From Candidatus Kaiserbacteria bacterium RIFCSPLOWO2_01_FULL_54_20 (GTDB taxonomy: Bacteria > Patescibacteriota > Minisyncoccia > Phycocordibacterales > UBA2100): DNA of 5,313 bases. Positions 1 to 5,313 of the stretch are shown one piece after another (the stretch's first letter is position 1; each line of letters begins with the position of its first letter). The DNA lies in contig MFMA01000031.1 of assembly GCA_001783355.1 (NCBI GenBank), positions 1-5,313 of the forward strand, in the 5' to 3' direction. Position numbers and translations under genes: made by a program. The notes below the pieces were generated by a model. That model made no database searches. It saw nothing but the letters and a program-made list of their open reading frames with translations, and was not told the origin of the DNA.

Positions 1-503
1 CGAAGGTGGCCTCGGTCGAGCGGCTCATTCCGCAATTACTCGCGATACAAAACATTGTACGCAATAAACCCCGCGTCTCTTTTTATGAGGGAACCGACGG
101 GATAAAAGAAATTTACAAAATGACGCTTCGCGATAAGCAGACGATTTACGCATGGGAGGATCTTGATCAAGCCATAGACGTACTTCCGCCACATTTTGTA
201 AAAAGCTATACGGAAGAACGTGCAGCGAAAAAAATTCCCGCACGATGCATCGACCGTGACACGCCGTTTGCGCGCGAGTGGACAGCGAAAAATAACGAAC
301 GGCTTGCACGCGAATCCCGGTTTATCAATTCTGAAGAATTCGGGACAGAGATAAACGTGTTCGGGAACAAAGTGGCATTTTTCCGTTGGGACAAAGAGAA
401 GCCATTCGGCGTCATCATAGAAGACTCCGGCATTGCTACAGCGGTTCGGGTCGCATGGCAGGAACTGTGGGATCGTTTGGAACCTTTAAAGCATCAGGCA
501 TAA
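1..503 (+). CDS. TrmB-like transcriptional regulator, C-terminal part (5'-truncated)
   Basis: This is the 3' part of a gene that enters from the left edge. The frame is open from base 3 (Lys codon, then GTG at 6-8), so the GTG is more likely an internal Val than a start. Numbering from that GTG, the 165 residues resemble the effector half of TrmB-family regulators common in Parcubacteria: a linker helix (LIPQLLAIQNIVRNKPRV), then FYEGTDGIKEIY near 26-37, a middle segment with ARCIDRDTPFARE near 79-91, INVFGNKVAFF at 116-126 and GVIIEDSGIA at 135-144. Family members carry an N-terminal winged helix-turn-helix that binds DNA; here it would lie outside the window, so DNA binding is inferred. Full length would be about 250 residues. 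The effector and targets cannot be read from sequence. It ends in TAA 7 nt before argS, so it may be cotranscribed with it. The assignment rests on remembered family patterns. Confidence 0.72.
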   Translation, partial: KVASVERLIPQLLAIQNIVRNKPRVSFYEGTDGIKEIYKMTLRDKQTIYAWEDLDQAIDVLPPHFVKSYTEERAAKKIPARCIDRDTPFAREWTAKNNERLARESRFINSEEFGTEINVFGNKVAFFRWDKEKPFGVIIEDSGIATAVRVAWQELWDRLEPLKHQA

Positions 504-504
504 T
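477..504 (+). promoter_or_regulatory. Putative sigma-70-type promoter for argS, inside the end of the upstream gene
   Basis: TTGGAA at 477-482 (4 of 6 to TTGACA) lies 16 nt before CATAAT at 499-504 (5 of 6 to TATAAT). Only 6 nt (505-510) separate the -10 hexamer from the ATG at 511, so transcription would begin at or next to the start codon and give a leaderless mRNA. No Shine-Dalgarno sequence precedes the ATG, which agrees. The hexamer overlaps the TAA stop of the upstream gene, and chance matches in such sequence are common, so this is a prediction. Confidence 0.45.
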
Positions 505-510
505 GACGGC

Positions 511-2184
511 ATGTATACTAGGAGCAGTTTGAAAGATTTAATTGCAAAATCACTGAACGGGCTCGGCATTTCTGTCGATGCGGAGAAAATTCCGCTTGAA
601 CATCCGGCCGACCTGAAGAACGGAGATTATTCTTCCGGCATTGCGATGCAATATGCCAAGGAGGCAAAGGTCGCCCCTCACGCGCTTGCGGAGAAAGTAG
701 TTGCTACGCTCGGTGTCATCGAGGGCGTCGCGAAAGTCGAGGTCGCCGGAGCGGGATTCATCAACTTCTATCTAGCACCGTCCATACTCGCAGGAGCTGT
801 CGATAAGGCTCGAACAGAAGATAGGTGGGGAAGGAGCGCGCTCAATGAGGGGAAAAAGATAATGGTCGAATATACCGACCCGAATCCATTCAAAGAATTT
901 CATATCGGCCACTTGATGAGCAATGCCATCGGTGAGTCTATCGCGCGCTTGCTTGAATTTTCCGGAGCAGAAGTGAAGCGCGCGAACTATCAAGGCGACG
1001 TGGGGCCGCACGTAGCGAAGGCGATTTTTGCGAAAATGAGAAGTCCTGGAATACCCTGGGGGGTTGCGTATAAAATGGGCAATGACCTATACGATGCATT
1101 CAAAACAGAGATTGACGATATTAACAAGAAAATCTATGAACGAAATCGAGAAATATTTCCTCTGTACGAAGCAGGGAGAAACGAAACACTTGCCGAGTTT
1201 GAACTAATTTACAAAAAACTCGGGATGGAGGAACGAAAACAATCTGGAGATGAGCGATTCTTTGATTACTACTTTTATGAAAGCATCACCGCACCGCGTG
1301 GTATTGCTCTCGTGCGTTCCCACCCGCAAGTGTTCAAAGAGAGCGAGGGCGCGATTGTATACCACGGGGAAGACGATGGGCTTCATACGCGCGTCTTTCT
1401 AACATCCAAGGACCTGCCGACCTACGAGACAAAAGAGCTCGGCCTTGCCGAGCTAAAAGCTGAAACGTGGAAATTCGATACCTCCATTACAATAACAGCC
1501 CACGAACAGAGCGATTATTTCGAAGTGGTTCTCGCAGCGATGAAAAAAGTCTTGCCGGAGGTCGCGCAGAAGATACGGCACATTTCGCACGGCATGATGC
1601 GTTTTGCCGAAGGCAAAATGTCGTCGCGCGTAGGCAACGTCGTTACGGCACTAGGATTACTTCAAGAGCTTTTTGATGTCGCTAAGGATCGCGCTAAGGA
1701 AAGTCGCGCGGATGATCATGAGAAATTGGCGCACGACATAGCTCTTGCGGCAGTAAAGTATCAAATTCTCAAGCAGGCATCAGGCAAGGATATTATCTTC
1801 GACCGCGAACGCGCTCTCTCACTCGAAGGCGATTCGGGGCCATATCTGCAATACGCGCATGCCCGCGCCCATGCCGTCGTCGAAAAAGCGCGCGAGCAGA
1901 ACGTTGCAGCGAAGGTAGATGCGGAGACCGAGCCGATAGAACTCTCGCGCCTGCTCCACCGCTTTCCGGAAGCGGTGGAGTATGCCGCGCGCGAACTGGA
2001 GCCGCACCTTCTCACGAACTATCTTTTGGAATTCGCGTCTGCCTTTAATCGTTGGTATGCCAACGAGCAGATCCTCGATGGTTCGACAGGCGCTCCGCAC
2101 AAAGTAGCGCTCACCGACGCGGCGTGCCGCACGCTCAAAAACGGCCTGTGGCTTCTCGGCATCCCCGCGCCTGAGAAGATGTAG
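511..2184 (+). CDS. argS: Arginine--tRNA ligase (ArgRS)
   Basis: ArgRS is a cytoplasmic class Ia synthetase that joins arginine to tRNA-Arg using ATP. At 557 residues it is slightly shorter than the E. coli enzyme (577) and appears complete. Domain order is as expected. The N-terminal tRNA-D-loop domain covers about 1-95 (NGDYSSGIAMQYAKEA, then GAGFINFYL). The catalytic Rossmann domain follows, with VEYTDPNPFKEF and a perfect HIGH at 131-134, then YQGDVGPHVAKA (160-171), DLPTYETKELGLA (301-313) and KMSSR at 369-373. The helical DALR anticodon domain starts near 435 (SGPYLQYAHARAHAV at 442-456) and ends in the usual GLWLLGIPAPEKM. The start at 511 fits a leaderless transcript. An alternative is TTG at 529-531, preceded by AGGAG at 520-524 with a short 4-nt spacer; it would remove six residues and leave the family's usual N-terminal helix intact. 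The next gene begins 1 nt after the TAG stop. Three coding hairpins are listed separately. Confidence 0.96.
   Translation: MYTRSSLKDLIAKSLNGLGISVDAEKIPLEHPADLKNGDYSSGIAMQYAKEAKVAPHALAEKVVATLGVIEGVAKVEVAGAGFINFYLAPSILAGAVDKARTEDRWGRSALNEGKKIMVEYTDPNPFKEFHIGHLMSNAIGESIARLLEFSGAEVKRANYQGDVGPHVAKAIFAKMRSPGIPWGVAYKMGNDLYDAFKTEIDDINKKIYERNREIFPLYEAGRNETLAEFELIYKKLGMEERKQSGDERFFDYYFYESITAPRGIALVRSHPQVFKESEGAIVYHGEDDGLHTRVFLTSKDLPTYETKELGLAELKAETWKFDTSITITAHEQSDYFEVVLAAMKKVLPEVAQKIRHISHGMMRFAEGKMSSRVGNVVTALGLLQELFDVAKDRAKESRADDHEKLAHDIALAAVKYQILKQASGKDIIFDRERALSLEGDSGPYLQYAHARAHAVVEKAREQNVAAKVDAETEPIELSRLLHRFPEAVEYAARELEPHLLTNYLLEFASAFNRWYANEQILDGSTGAPHKVALTDAACRTLKNGLWLLGIPAPEKM
520..524 (+). promoter_or_regulatory. 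Possible Shine-Dalgarno sequence for an alternative argS start
   Basis: AGGAG lies just downstream of the annotated ATG and 4 nt before an in-frame TTG at 529-531. It is the best anti-16S match near the argS start, whereas the ATG at 511 has none. The spacer is shorter than usual, so the site may be fortuitous (codons 4-5 of argS, Arg-Ser). Confidence 0.25.
1436..1454 (+). repeat. 8-bp perfect inverted repeat inside argS
   Basis: AGCTCGGC (1436-1443) and GCCGAGCT (1447-1454) pair perfectly around a 3-nt loop. The stem encodes part of the ArgRS segment ELGLAELK. No T-run follows on the + strand, so it is not an intrinsic terminator for argS. It may be a by-product of coding sequence. Confidence 0.5.
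1602..1618 (+). repeat. 7-bp perfect inverted repeat at the KMSSR-coding segment of argS
   Basis: TTTTGCC (1602-1608) pairs with GGCAAAA (1612-1618) around a GAA triloop. A G-T wobble, a C-G pair and another wobble (1599-1601 with 1619-1621) can extend it. The segment encodes FAEGKM just before the catalytic SSR. A 7-bp match is within reach of chance for a gene of this size. Confidence 0.4.
1954..1980 (+). repeat. 11-bp perfect stem-loop inside argS
   Basis: CTCCACCGCTT (1954-1964) and AAGCGGTGGAG (1970-1980) are perfect reverse complements around a 5-nt loop (TCCGG). A G-T wobble (1953 with 1981) can extend the stem. It encodes LHRFPEAVE (residues 482-490), a stretch that looks like normal ArgRS sequence, so no insertion is evident. 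No T-run follows, so it is not a canonical terminator. It is the strongest hairpin I found in the window. Confidence 0.6.
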
Positions 2185-2185
2185 C

Positions 2186-2659
2186 ATGACCTCGTCAGAA
2201 TTCGAAGCACTACTGCGCCCAGATCGTTACCAGGTATTTCTTTTCACGTCCCTAGCGACCGTGCCTTTTTGTTTTGCGCGGCACCCGTGGTTTGTGGTTA
2301 ATGCAAAAGGCGCGATTTCACGATGGGAAATATTCTGGCAGGCCAATAGGTCACCTAAGAGCTTTGTGCACCTCCACAAAGATTTCCACGCCCCCGCGCA
2401 AGGCATCGAGATGTTTTTCTACTCGAACAGGTACTTTTTTCCCTCGCGGCTTGAGGGTTACATAGAGGGCGGCGAGGGTTCCACAGCCGCGCGTATGGCC
2501 GAGCTCATCGTGCGCTCTCCCGAGTCCTATCAACACAACGAGCGCTATTCACTCACTTCTCCCAACAGCATTACCTATGTGCAGTCAGTACTCGACGCGT
2601 TTCCGCAGTGCGGCCTGCGTCTACCATGGAATTGCTACTCGTGGGCGTTTAGGAAGTAG
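2186..2659 (+). CDS. DUF3750-like hypothetical protein
   Basis: A 157-residue protein starting 1 nt after the argS stop, so probably cotranscribed. A weak purine-rich stretch, GAGAAG at 2173-2178, sits 7 nt before the ATG inside the end of argS and could serve as ribosome binding site. The layout recalls DUF3750 proteins. ARHPWFVVNAKGAISRWEIF (31-50) resembles their early His-Trp strand segment, followed by VHLHKDFH (61-68). The tail, NERYSLTSPNSITYV (118-132) then FPQCGLRLP (139-147), resembles the family's RYxxxxGPNSNTF...P..G..LP ending. The usual second Asn of PNSNT is Ile here (N127-S-I-T). There is no clear signal peptide; residues 15-30 are hydrophobic but short for a membrane helix. 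The function of the family is unknown to me, and a role with ArgRS is not implied by packing alone. The reading frame is convincing; the family name is tentative. Confidence 0.75.
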   Translation: MTSSEFEALLRPDRYQVFLFTSLATVPFCFARHPWFVVNAKGAISRWEIFWQANRSPKSFVHLHKDFHAPAQGIEMFFYSNRYFFPSRLEGYIEGGEGSTAARMAELIVRSPESYQHNERYSLTSPNSITYVQSVLDAFPQCGLRLPWNCYSWAFRK

Positions 2660-2666
2660 ATGTCGT

Positions 2667-3605
2667 TCACTCAGTTTCTATCGCTCTGATCTCGTCGCGA
2701 TATTTCGACATTATTTTTTCGAAATCGTCTTTATGGTTGTAGTCCTTTGACCAATTTATTGTCGAGAGCTTCTCGGTCGCTTTTTCAATGCACAACAAAA
2801 GGTGGGTTTTGAGTTCTTTCGCAACACCGGCCTTACCAAGTGCTTGTTGGGACCGAAGGACGCGAACCGCATTCGCCCACTTTTCTTCGAGATGTTGAGG
2901 GATGATGTCTCCCACCCAATCTGCAGGCCCAAATCCTCCTCCCGCGTTGACCCACAGCCCCTCTTTCTCCGTAGCGATATAGTTTTTAAGCTTACCCTCG
3001 CCGTGAAATTTTGCGTAACTTTCAAGTCTGCGAACATCCAAATCGGGGCCGATGCGTTGAAAGGCCTGTACGGTGGCGTCCAAGTTCTGGAGCATGCCCC
3101 TCTCATTCGGGGAGGGGTGATCGAAATTAATACTAGCCACCTGTGTTTCGATAGATTTCAAAAGTATCTTGAACGGTTCGCTTGTTCCATCTTCTCCCGG
3201 CGCCAGCGGCTTTATAGACTGGGCGTAGCGCAAAAATGCTTCGACGTTGGTAACGTGGACTGAAATGGGCCCCGACGGCAAACCATACTTCAGACCCTCG
3301 TTTGCTTCATGCGAAAGGGTCAAGCCAAAACGATTCAGCACCCTGCCGTACTTGGTCGTAAGTTCGGCCAAGGCCGTGCGAACCCCCTGTGCCGACTCTA
3401 GGACAACTTCTGCTTGTGCTTTTTGCGGGTCCAACGGCTCTCCTTCAATCACAGCGCCCAACATACGCCCCAGTGACCGCCCCATCCGAGCTCCCGGGCC
3501 GTGTTCATAGTTGTGCGCGTCTAGATCTTTGATCAACTCCGACAGTGACTCAGCAGATTCTTTTCGAAAGTCAGCGAGATTAGCTACCCGATTCTGACTA
3601 TCCAT
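2667..3605 (-). CDS. Hypothetical soluble helical protein, family not recognised
   Basis: A 312-residue protein I cannot assign. It is charged and mostly predicted helical by eye, with no signal peptide, membrane segment or catalytic signature, so it is probably cytoplasmic. The N-terminus (about 1-55) is amphipathic with DFRKESAESLSELIKDLDAH, then a Gly/Arg/Met patch GARMGRSLGRMLG (38-50). A middle part holds HVTNVEAFLRYAQSIKPL (117-134). The most distinctive segment is NAGGGFGPADWVGD (220-233), followed by a Trp (243) and a helical C-terminus with WSKDYNHKDDFEKIM (285-299). It has a single Cys (272). The ATG at 3605 is supported by an extended -10 element ending 6 nt upstream. The gene ends in TGA 7 nt from the converging upstream gene and is divergent from ileS. 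Supporting a real gene: it is long, fills its interval exactly, and the opposite strand offers no credible protein. Confidence 0.8.
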   Translation of the reverse strand: MDSQNRVANLADFRKESAESLSELIKDLDAHNYEHGPGARMGRSLGRMLGAVIEGEPLDPQKAQAEVVLESAQGVRTALAELTTKYGRVLNRFGLTLSHEANEGLKYGLPSGPISVHVTNVEAFLRYAQSIKPLAPGEDGTSEPFKILLKSIETQVASINFDHPSPNERGMLQNLDATVQAFQRIGPDLDVRRLESYAKFHGEGKLKNYIATEKEGLWVNAGGGFGPADWVGDIIPQHLEEKWANAVRVLRSQQALGKAGVAKELKTHLLLCIEKATEKLSTINWSKDYNHKDDFEKIMSKYRDEIRAIETE

Positions 3606-3611
3606 AAGCGA

Positions 3612-3620
3612 AGCATACCA
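3612..3620 (-). promoter_or_regulatory. Putative extended -10 promoter of the minus-strand gene
   Basis: Read on the minus strand, TGGTATGCT forms TG-n-TATGCT, an extended -10 (4 of 6 to TATAAT, keeping the key TA...T). Only 6 nt separate it from the ATG at 3605, predicting a leaderless mRNA. No -35 match lies 16-18 nt upstream and no Shine-Dalgarno sequence is present. The extended TG motif can make up for a missing -35 in known sigma-70 promoters. Confidence 0.5.
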
Positions 3621-3650
3621 TCACGCGTCCTCGTCGGCGGGCTTTTCGTT

Positions 3651-3659
3651 TGTTACGAT
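3651..3659 (+). promoter_or_regulatory. Putative extended -10 promoter of ileS
   Basis: TGTTACGAT forms TG-n-TACGAT (4 of 6 to TATAAT with TA...T kept). Seven nt separate it from the ATG at 3667, so the start point would fall at about 3666-3667. No -35 match and no Shine-Dalgarno sequence are visible. It also argues for the ATG at 3667 over the in-frame ATG at 3658, which overlaps the hexamer. Confidence 0.5.
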
Positions 3660-3666
3660 GTACCGA

Positions 3667-5313
3667 ATGGCTGAAAATCAGGCAAAATCGGAAGTCGCGA
3701 AGCGAGAAGAACAGACTCTCGCGTTTTGGAAAGACCGGGAGATTTTCAAGAAATCCCTCGAAAAACCTGCCTCGAATGGCGAGTACGTTTTCTACGACGG
3801 CCCGCCGTTTGCGACCGGGCTTCCGCACTACGGGCACATCGTCGCGTCGGTCATTAAGGACGCCGTGCCGCGCTTTTGGACCATGCGCGGCTGCCATGTG
3901 CCGAGGCGTTGGGGGTGGGATTGTCACGGACTCCCGATAGAGAACATCGTCGAGAAGGAACTTGGCTTCAAACACAAGAAAGAGATACATGAGTATGGCG
4001 TCGCCAAATTCAACGAGTACTGCAGGAATCGCGTACTCACGTATGCGCACGAGTGGGAGAAAATAATCCCGCGCATCGGCCGTTGGGCCGACATGGAAAA
4101 TGCCTACCGCACGATGGACAAGCCGTTCATGGAATCGGTGTGGTGGGTTTTCAAGGAGCTGTGGGACAAGGGCTTGGTCTACGAGGATTACCGCTCGATG
4201 CACATTTGCCCGCGCTGCGAGACGACGCTTAGCCAGCAGGAAGTGGCGGAAGGGTACAAGGATGTAAAAGACATCGCGGTGACGGTGAAAATGGAACTCG
4301 TCGATGAGCCAGGAACGTATTTTCTTGCGTGGACGACGACACCGTGGACCCTGCCGGGGAACGTGGCCCTTGCAGTTGGCTCCAACATTCCCTATGTAAA
4401 AGTGAAAGCCGAGGGCGGCACGTATTGGGTAGCGAAAGAGCGTGCGTCAGTAGTTGTCCCGAACGCGGAAGTGCTTGAAGAGAGAAAAGGAAGCGTACTT
4501 GTCGGAAAAAAATACAAACCACTTTTTGATTACTATGCGAGCGACGCATCTCTCAAAAATCGGGAGAACGGATGGAAAGTGTACGCGGCGGATTTCATTA
4601 CTGCCGAGGACGGAACGGGAATTGCACATGAGGCGCCGGCATTCGGTGCTGACGATTGGGAACTTCTAAAAAAAGAGAATTTGCCGTTCGTCCAGCATGT
4701 GAATATGGACGGTACGTTCAAGCCGGAAGTAAAAGATTTTGCGGGATTGCAGGTCAAACCCATTGATGACCCCTCGGCGACCGACGTTGAGGTGCTCAAG
4801 TATCTTGCGCGAAGTGGCTTGCTGTTCAGCAAGGAGAAAGTCGAGCATTCGTACCCGCACTGTTGGCGGTGCGACACGCCGCTTTTGAACTACGCGACGT
4901 CCTCCTGGTTCGTCTCGGTGACGAAAATAAAAGATAATTTGCTCAAGAACGGAGAAGTGATCAACTGGTCTCCCGAACACATTAAGGAGGGGAGATTCGG
5001 TAAGTGGCTCGAAGGAGCGCGCGATTGGTCCATAAGTCGCCAGCGTTTTTGGGCGAGCGTCATTCCTGTGTGGGTGTGCAATACATGCAAAAAACAGCGC
5101 GTCTTCGGCAGTGCGGCCGAGCTTGAAGAGGCGAGCGGCAAACGGATAAGCGACCTGCACAAGCATATTGTCGACATGATAACAGTGCCCTGCCCTGAGC
5201 CAGTCGAAGGGCGTGCGTGTGGCGGCACGATGAAGAGGATACCCGACGTACTCGACACCTGGTTTGATTCCGGCTCAATGCCGTATGGTGAGCGGCACTA
5301 TCCGTTCCACCCC
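3667..5313 (+). CDS. ileS: Isoleucine--tRNA ligase, type 2-like, N-terminal 549 residues (3'-truncated by the window)
   Basis: IleRS charges tRNA-Ile with isoleucine and hydrolyses mischarged Val-tRNA-Ile. The frame runs open to the right edge; complete enzymes have about 1,000 residues, so KMSKR and the anticodon domain lie outside. Visible: FYDGPPFATGLPHYGH, with HYGH (54-57) as the HIGH-class ATP motif; WGWDCHGLPIE (82-92); CPRC (181-184); the CP1 editing domain with WTTTPWTLPGN (222-232) and GTGIAHEAPAFGADD (316-330); YPHCWRC (396-402); WSISRQRFW (454-462); and VLDTWFDSGSMPYG (528-541). The HYGH motif and the SYPHCWRC segment are typical of the eukaryote-like IleRS2 clade; members of that clade are known for low mupirocin sensitivity, which is only inferred here. 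A Cys cluster, C471-x2-C474 with C509-x8-C518, looks like a zinc site whose second knuckle is widened by a repeat insertion. ATG 3667 is preferred for its spacing to the -10 element; in-frame ATG 3658 would add three residues. Confidence 0.96.
   Translation, partial: MAENQAKSEVAKREEQTLAFWKDREIFKKSLEKPASNGEYVFYDGPPFATGLPHYGHIVASVIKDAVPRFWTMRGCHVPRRWGWDCHGLPIENIVEKELGFKHKKEIHEYGVAKFNEYCRNRVLTYAHEWEKIIPRIGRWADMENAYRTMDKPFMESVWWVFKELWDKGLVYEDYRSMHICPRCETTLSQQEVAEGYKDVKDIAVTVKMELVDEPGTYFLAWTTTPWTLPGNVALAVGSNIPYVKVKAEGGTYWVAKERASVVVPNAEVLEERKGSVLVGKKYKPLFDYYASDASLKNRENGWKVYAADFITAEDGTGIAHEAPAFGADDWELLKKENLPFVQHVNMDGTFKPEVKDFAGLQVKPIDDPSATDVEVLKYLARSGLLFSKEKVEHSYPHCWRCDTPLLNYATSSWFVSVTKIKDNLLKNGEVINWSPEHIKEGRFGKWLEGARDWSISRQRFWASVIPVWVCNTCKKQRVFGSAAELEEASGKRISDLHKHIVDMITVPCPEPVEGRACGGTMKRIPDVLDTWFDSGSMPYGERHYPFHP
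5192..5212 (+). repeat. Short dispersed palindromic repeat in frame within ileS
   Basis: Arms GCCCT (5192-5196) and AGGGC (5208-5212) pair, then two tandem G-A mismatches, one G-C pair (5199 with 5205) and a CCAGT loop. The core (CCCTGAGC, then GTCGAAGGG) matches a short repeat I remember as widely scattered in bacterial and metagenomic genomes. It encodes PEPVEGR (510-516), one of that repeat's characteristic translations. Most IleRS of this type have a Cys-Pro-x-Cys-Gly-Gly here; this one has six extra residues (511-516, bases 5197-5214), an 18-bp in-frame gain. An outer stem GTGCC (5185-5189) with GGCAC (5224-5228) could enclose it. Confidence 0.65.

Noticed and set aside
503..532. ATG overlapping the TAA stop of the regulator gene (TAATG), a classic coupling arrangement.
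   Set aside because: It is out of frame with argS and reaches a TGA stop after nine codons.
1819..2187. Minus-strand open frame of 122 codons opposite the argS 3' end.
   Set aside because: Antisense to the conserved DALR domain, with no start signal or recognisable protein.
2702..2725. Inverted repeat ATTTCGA / TCGAAAT with a 10-nt T-rich loop, near the convergent gene ends.
   Set aside because: The stem is AT-rich, the T-run lies in the loop, and no T-run follows the stem on either strand; it also lies inside the minus-strand coding region. Not a credible terminator.
2802..3263. Plus-strand open frame of 153 codons opposite the unrecognised minus-strand gene, raising the question of which strand is coding.
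   Set aside because: It covers only half the interval, has no start signals, and its Cys/Arg/Phe-rich translation looks random, while the minus-strand frame is twice as long and has promoter-like sequence at its start.
3606..3666. Possible T-box or other riboswitch before ileS.
   Set aside because: The gap is 61 bp and the predicted transcript starts at the ATG, leaving no room for a leader RNA.
3598..4203. Open minus-strand frame of about 200 codons opposite the start of ileS.
   Set aside because: It is antisense to conserved IleRS motifs, rich in Arg and His in the manner of a shadow frame, and overlaps the start of the real minus-strand gene.
4818..4833. CTTGCTG / CAGCAAG inverted repeat in ileS.
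   Set aside because: Seven base pairs around a 2-nt loop encoding ordinary IleRS sequence; expected by chance at this length.

Overview
The window looks like chromosomal housekeeping DNA from a bacterium of the Candidate Phyla Radiation (Patescibacteria), probably a Parcubacteria-type lineage of moderate GC. The grounds are the protein types: a TrmB-family regulator tail of the form common in those genomes, a compact ArgRS, a eukaryote-like (type 2) IleRS, and very tight gene packing. This placement is recognition from memory, not a search result. Stops used are TAA, TAG and TGA, and no in-frame TGA occurs in the two long synthetase frames, so the standard bacterial code fits.

Layout. Three genes run in tandem on the + strand: the C-terminal part of a TrmB-like regulator (cut by the left edge), argS (7 nt after it), and a small DUF3750-like protein (1 nt after argS). 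They converge, with a 7-nt gap and no terminator, on a minus-strand gene for a 312-residue soluble helical protein that I do not recognise. That gene is divergent from ileS, whose first 549 codons run off the right edge. No stretch over 300 bases lacks a gene. There is no tRNA, rRNA, CRISPR array, insertion sequence or T-box leader; the gaps before both synthetase genes are too short for a T-box.

Functionally the window is a translation-supply locus: ArgRS and IleRS, both class Ia synthetases, charge tRNA-Arg and tRNA-Ile. The other three genes have no demonstrated link to aminoacylation.

Two things stand out. First, ileS carries a short imperfect palindrome (5192-5212) that matches, as I remember it, a repeat scattered through many bacterial and metagenomic genomes. 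It seems to have entered in frame inside a Cys-x2-Cys knuckle, turning it into Cys-x8-Cys. Second, argS, the minus-strand gene and ileS each have a -10-like hexamer ending only 6-7 nt before the ATG, with no Shine-Dalgarno sequence before that ATG. This suggests leaderless transcripts, including a back-to-back promoter pair in the 61-bp gap before ileS. argS also contains an 11-bp perfect stem-loop within its coding sequence.
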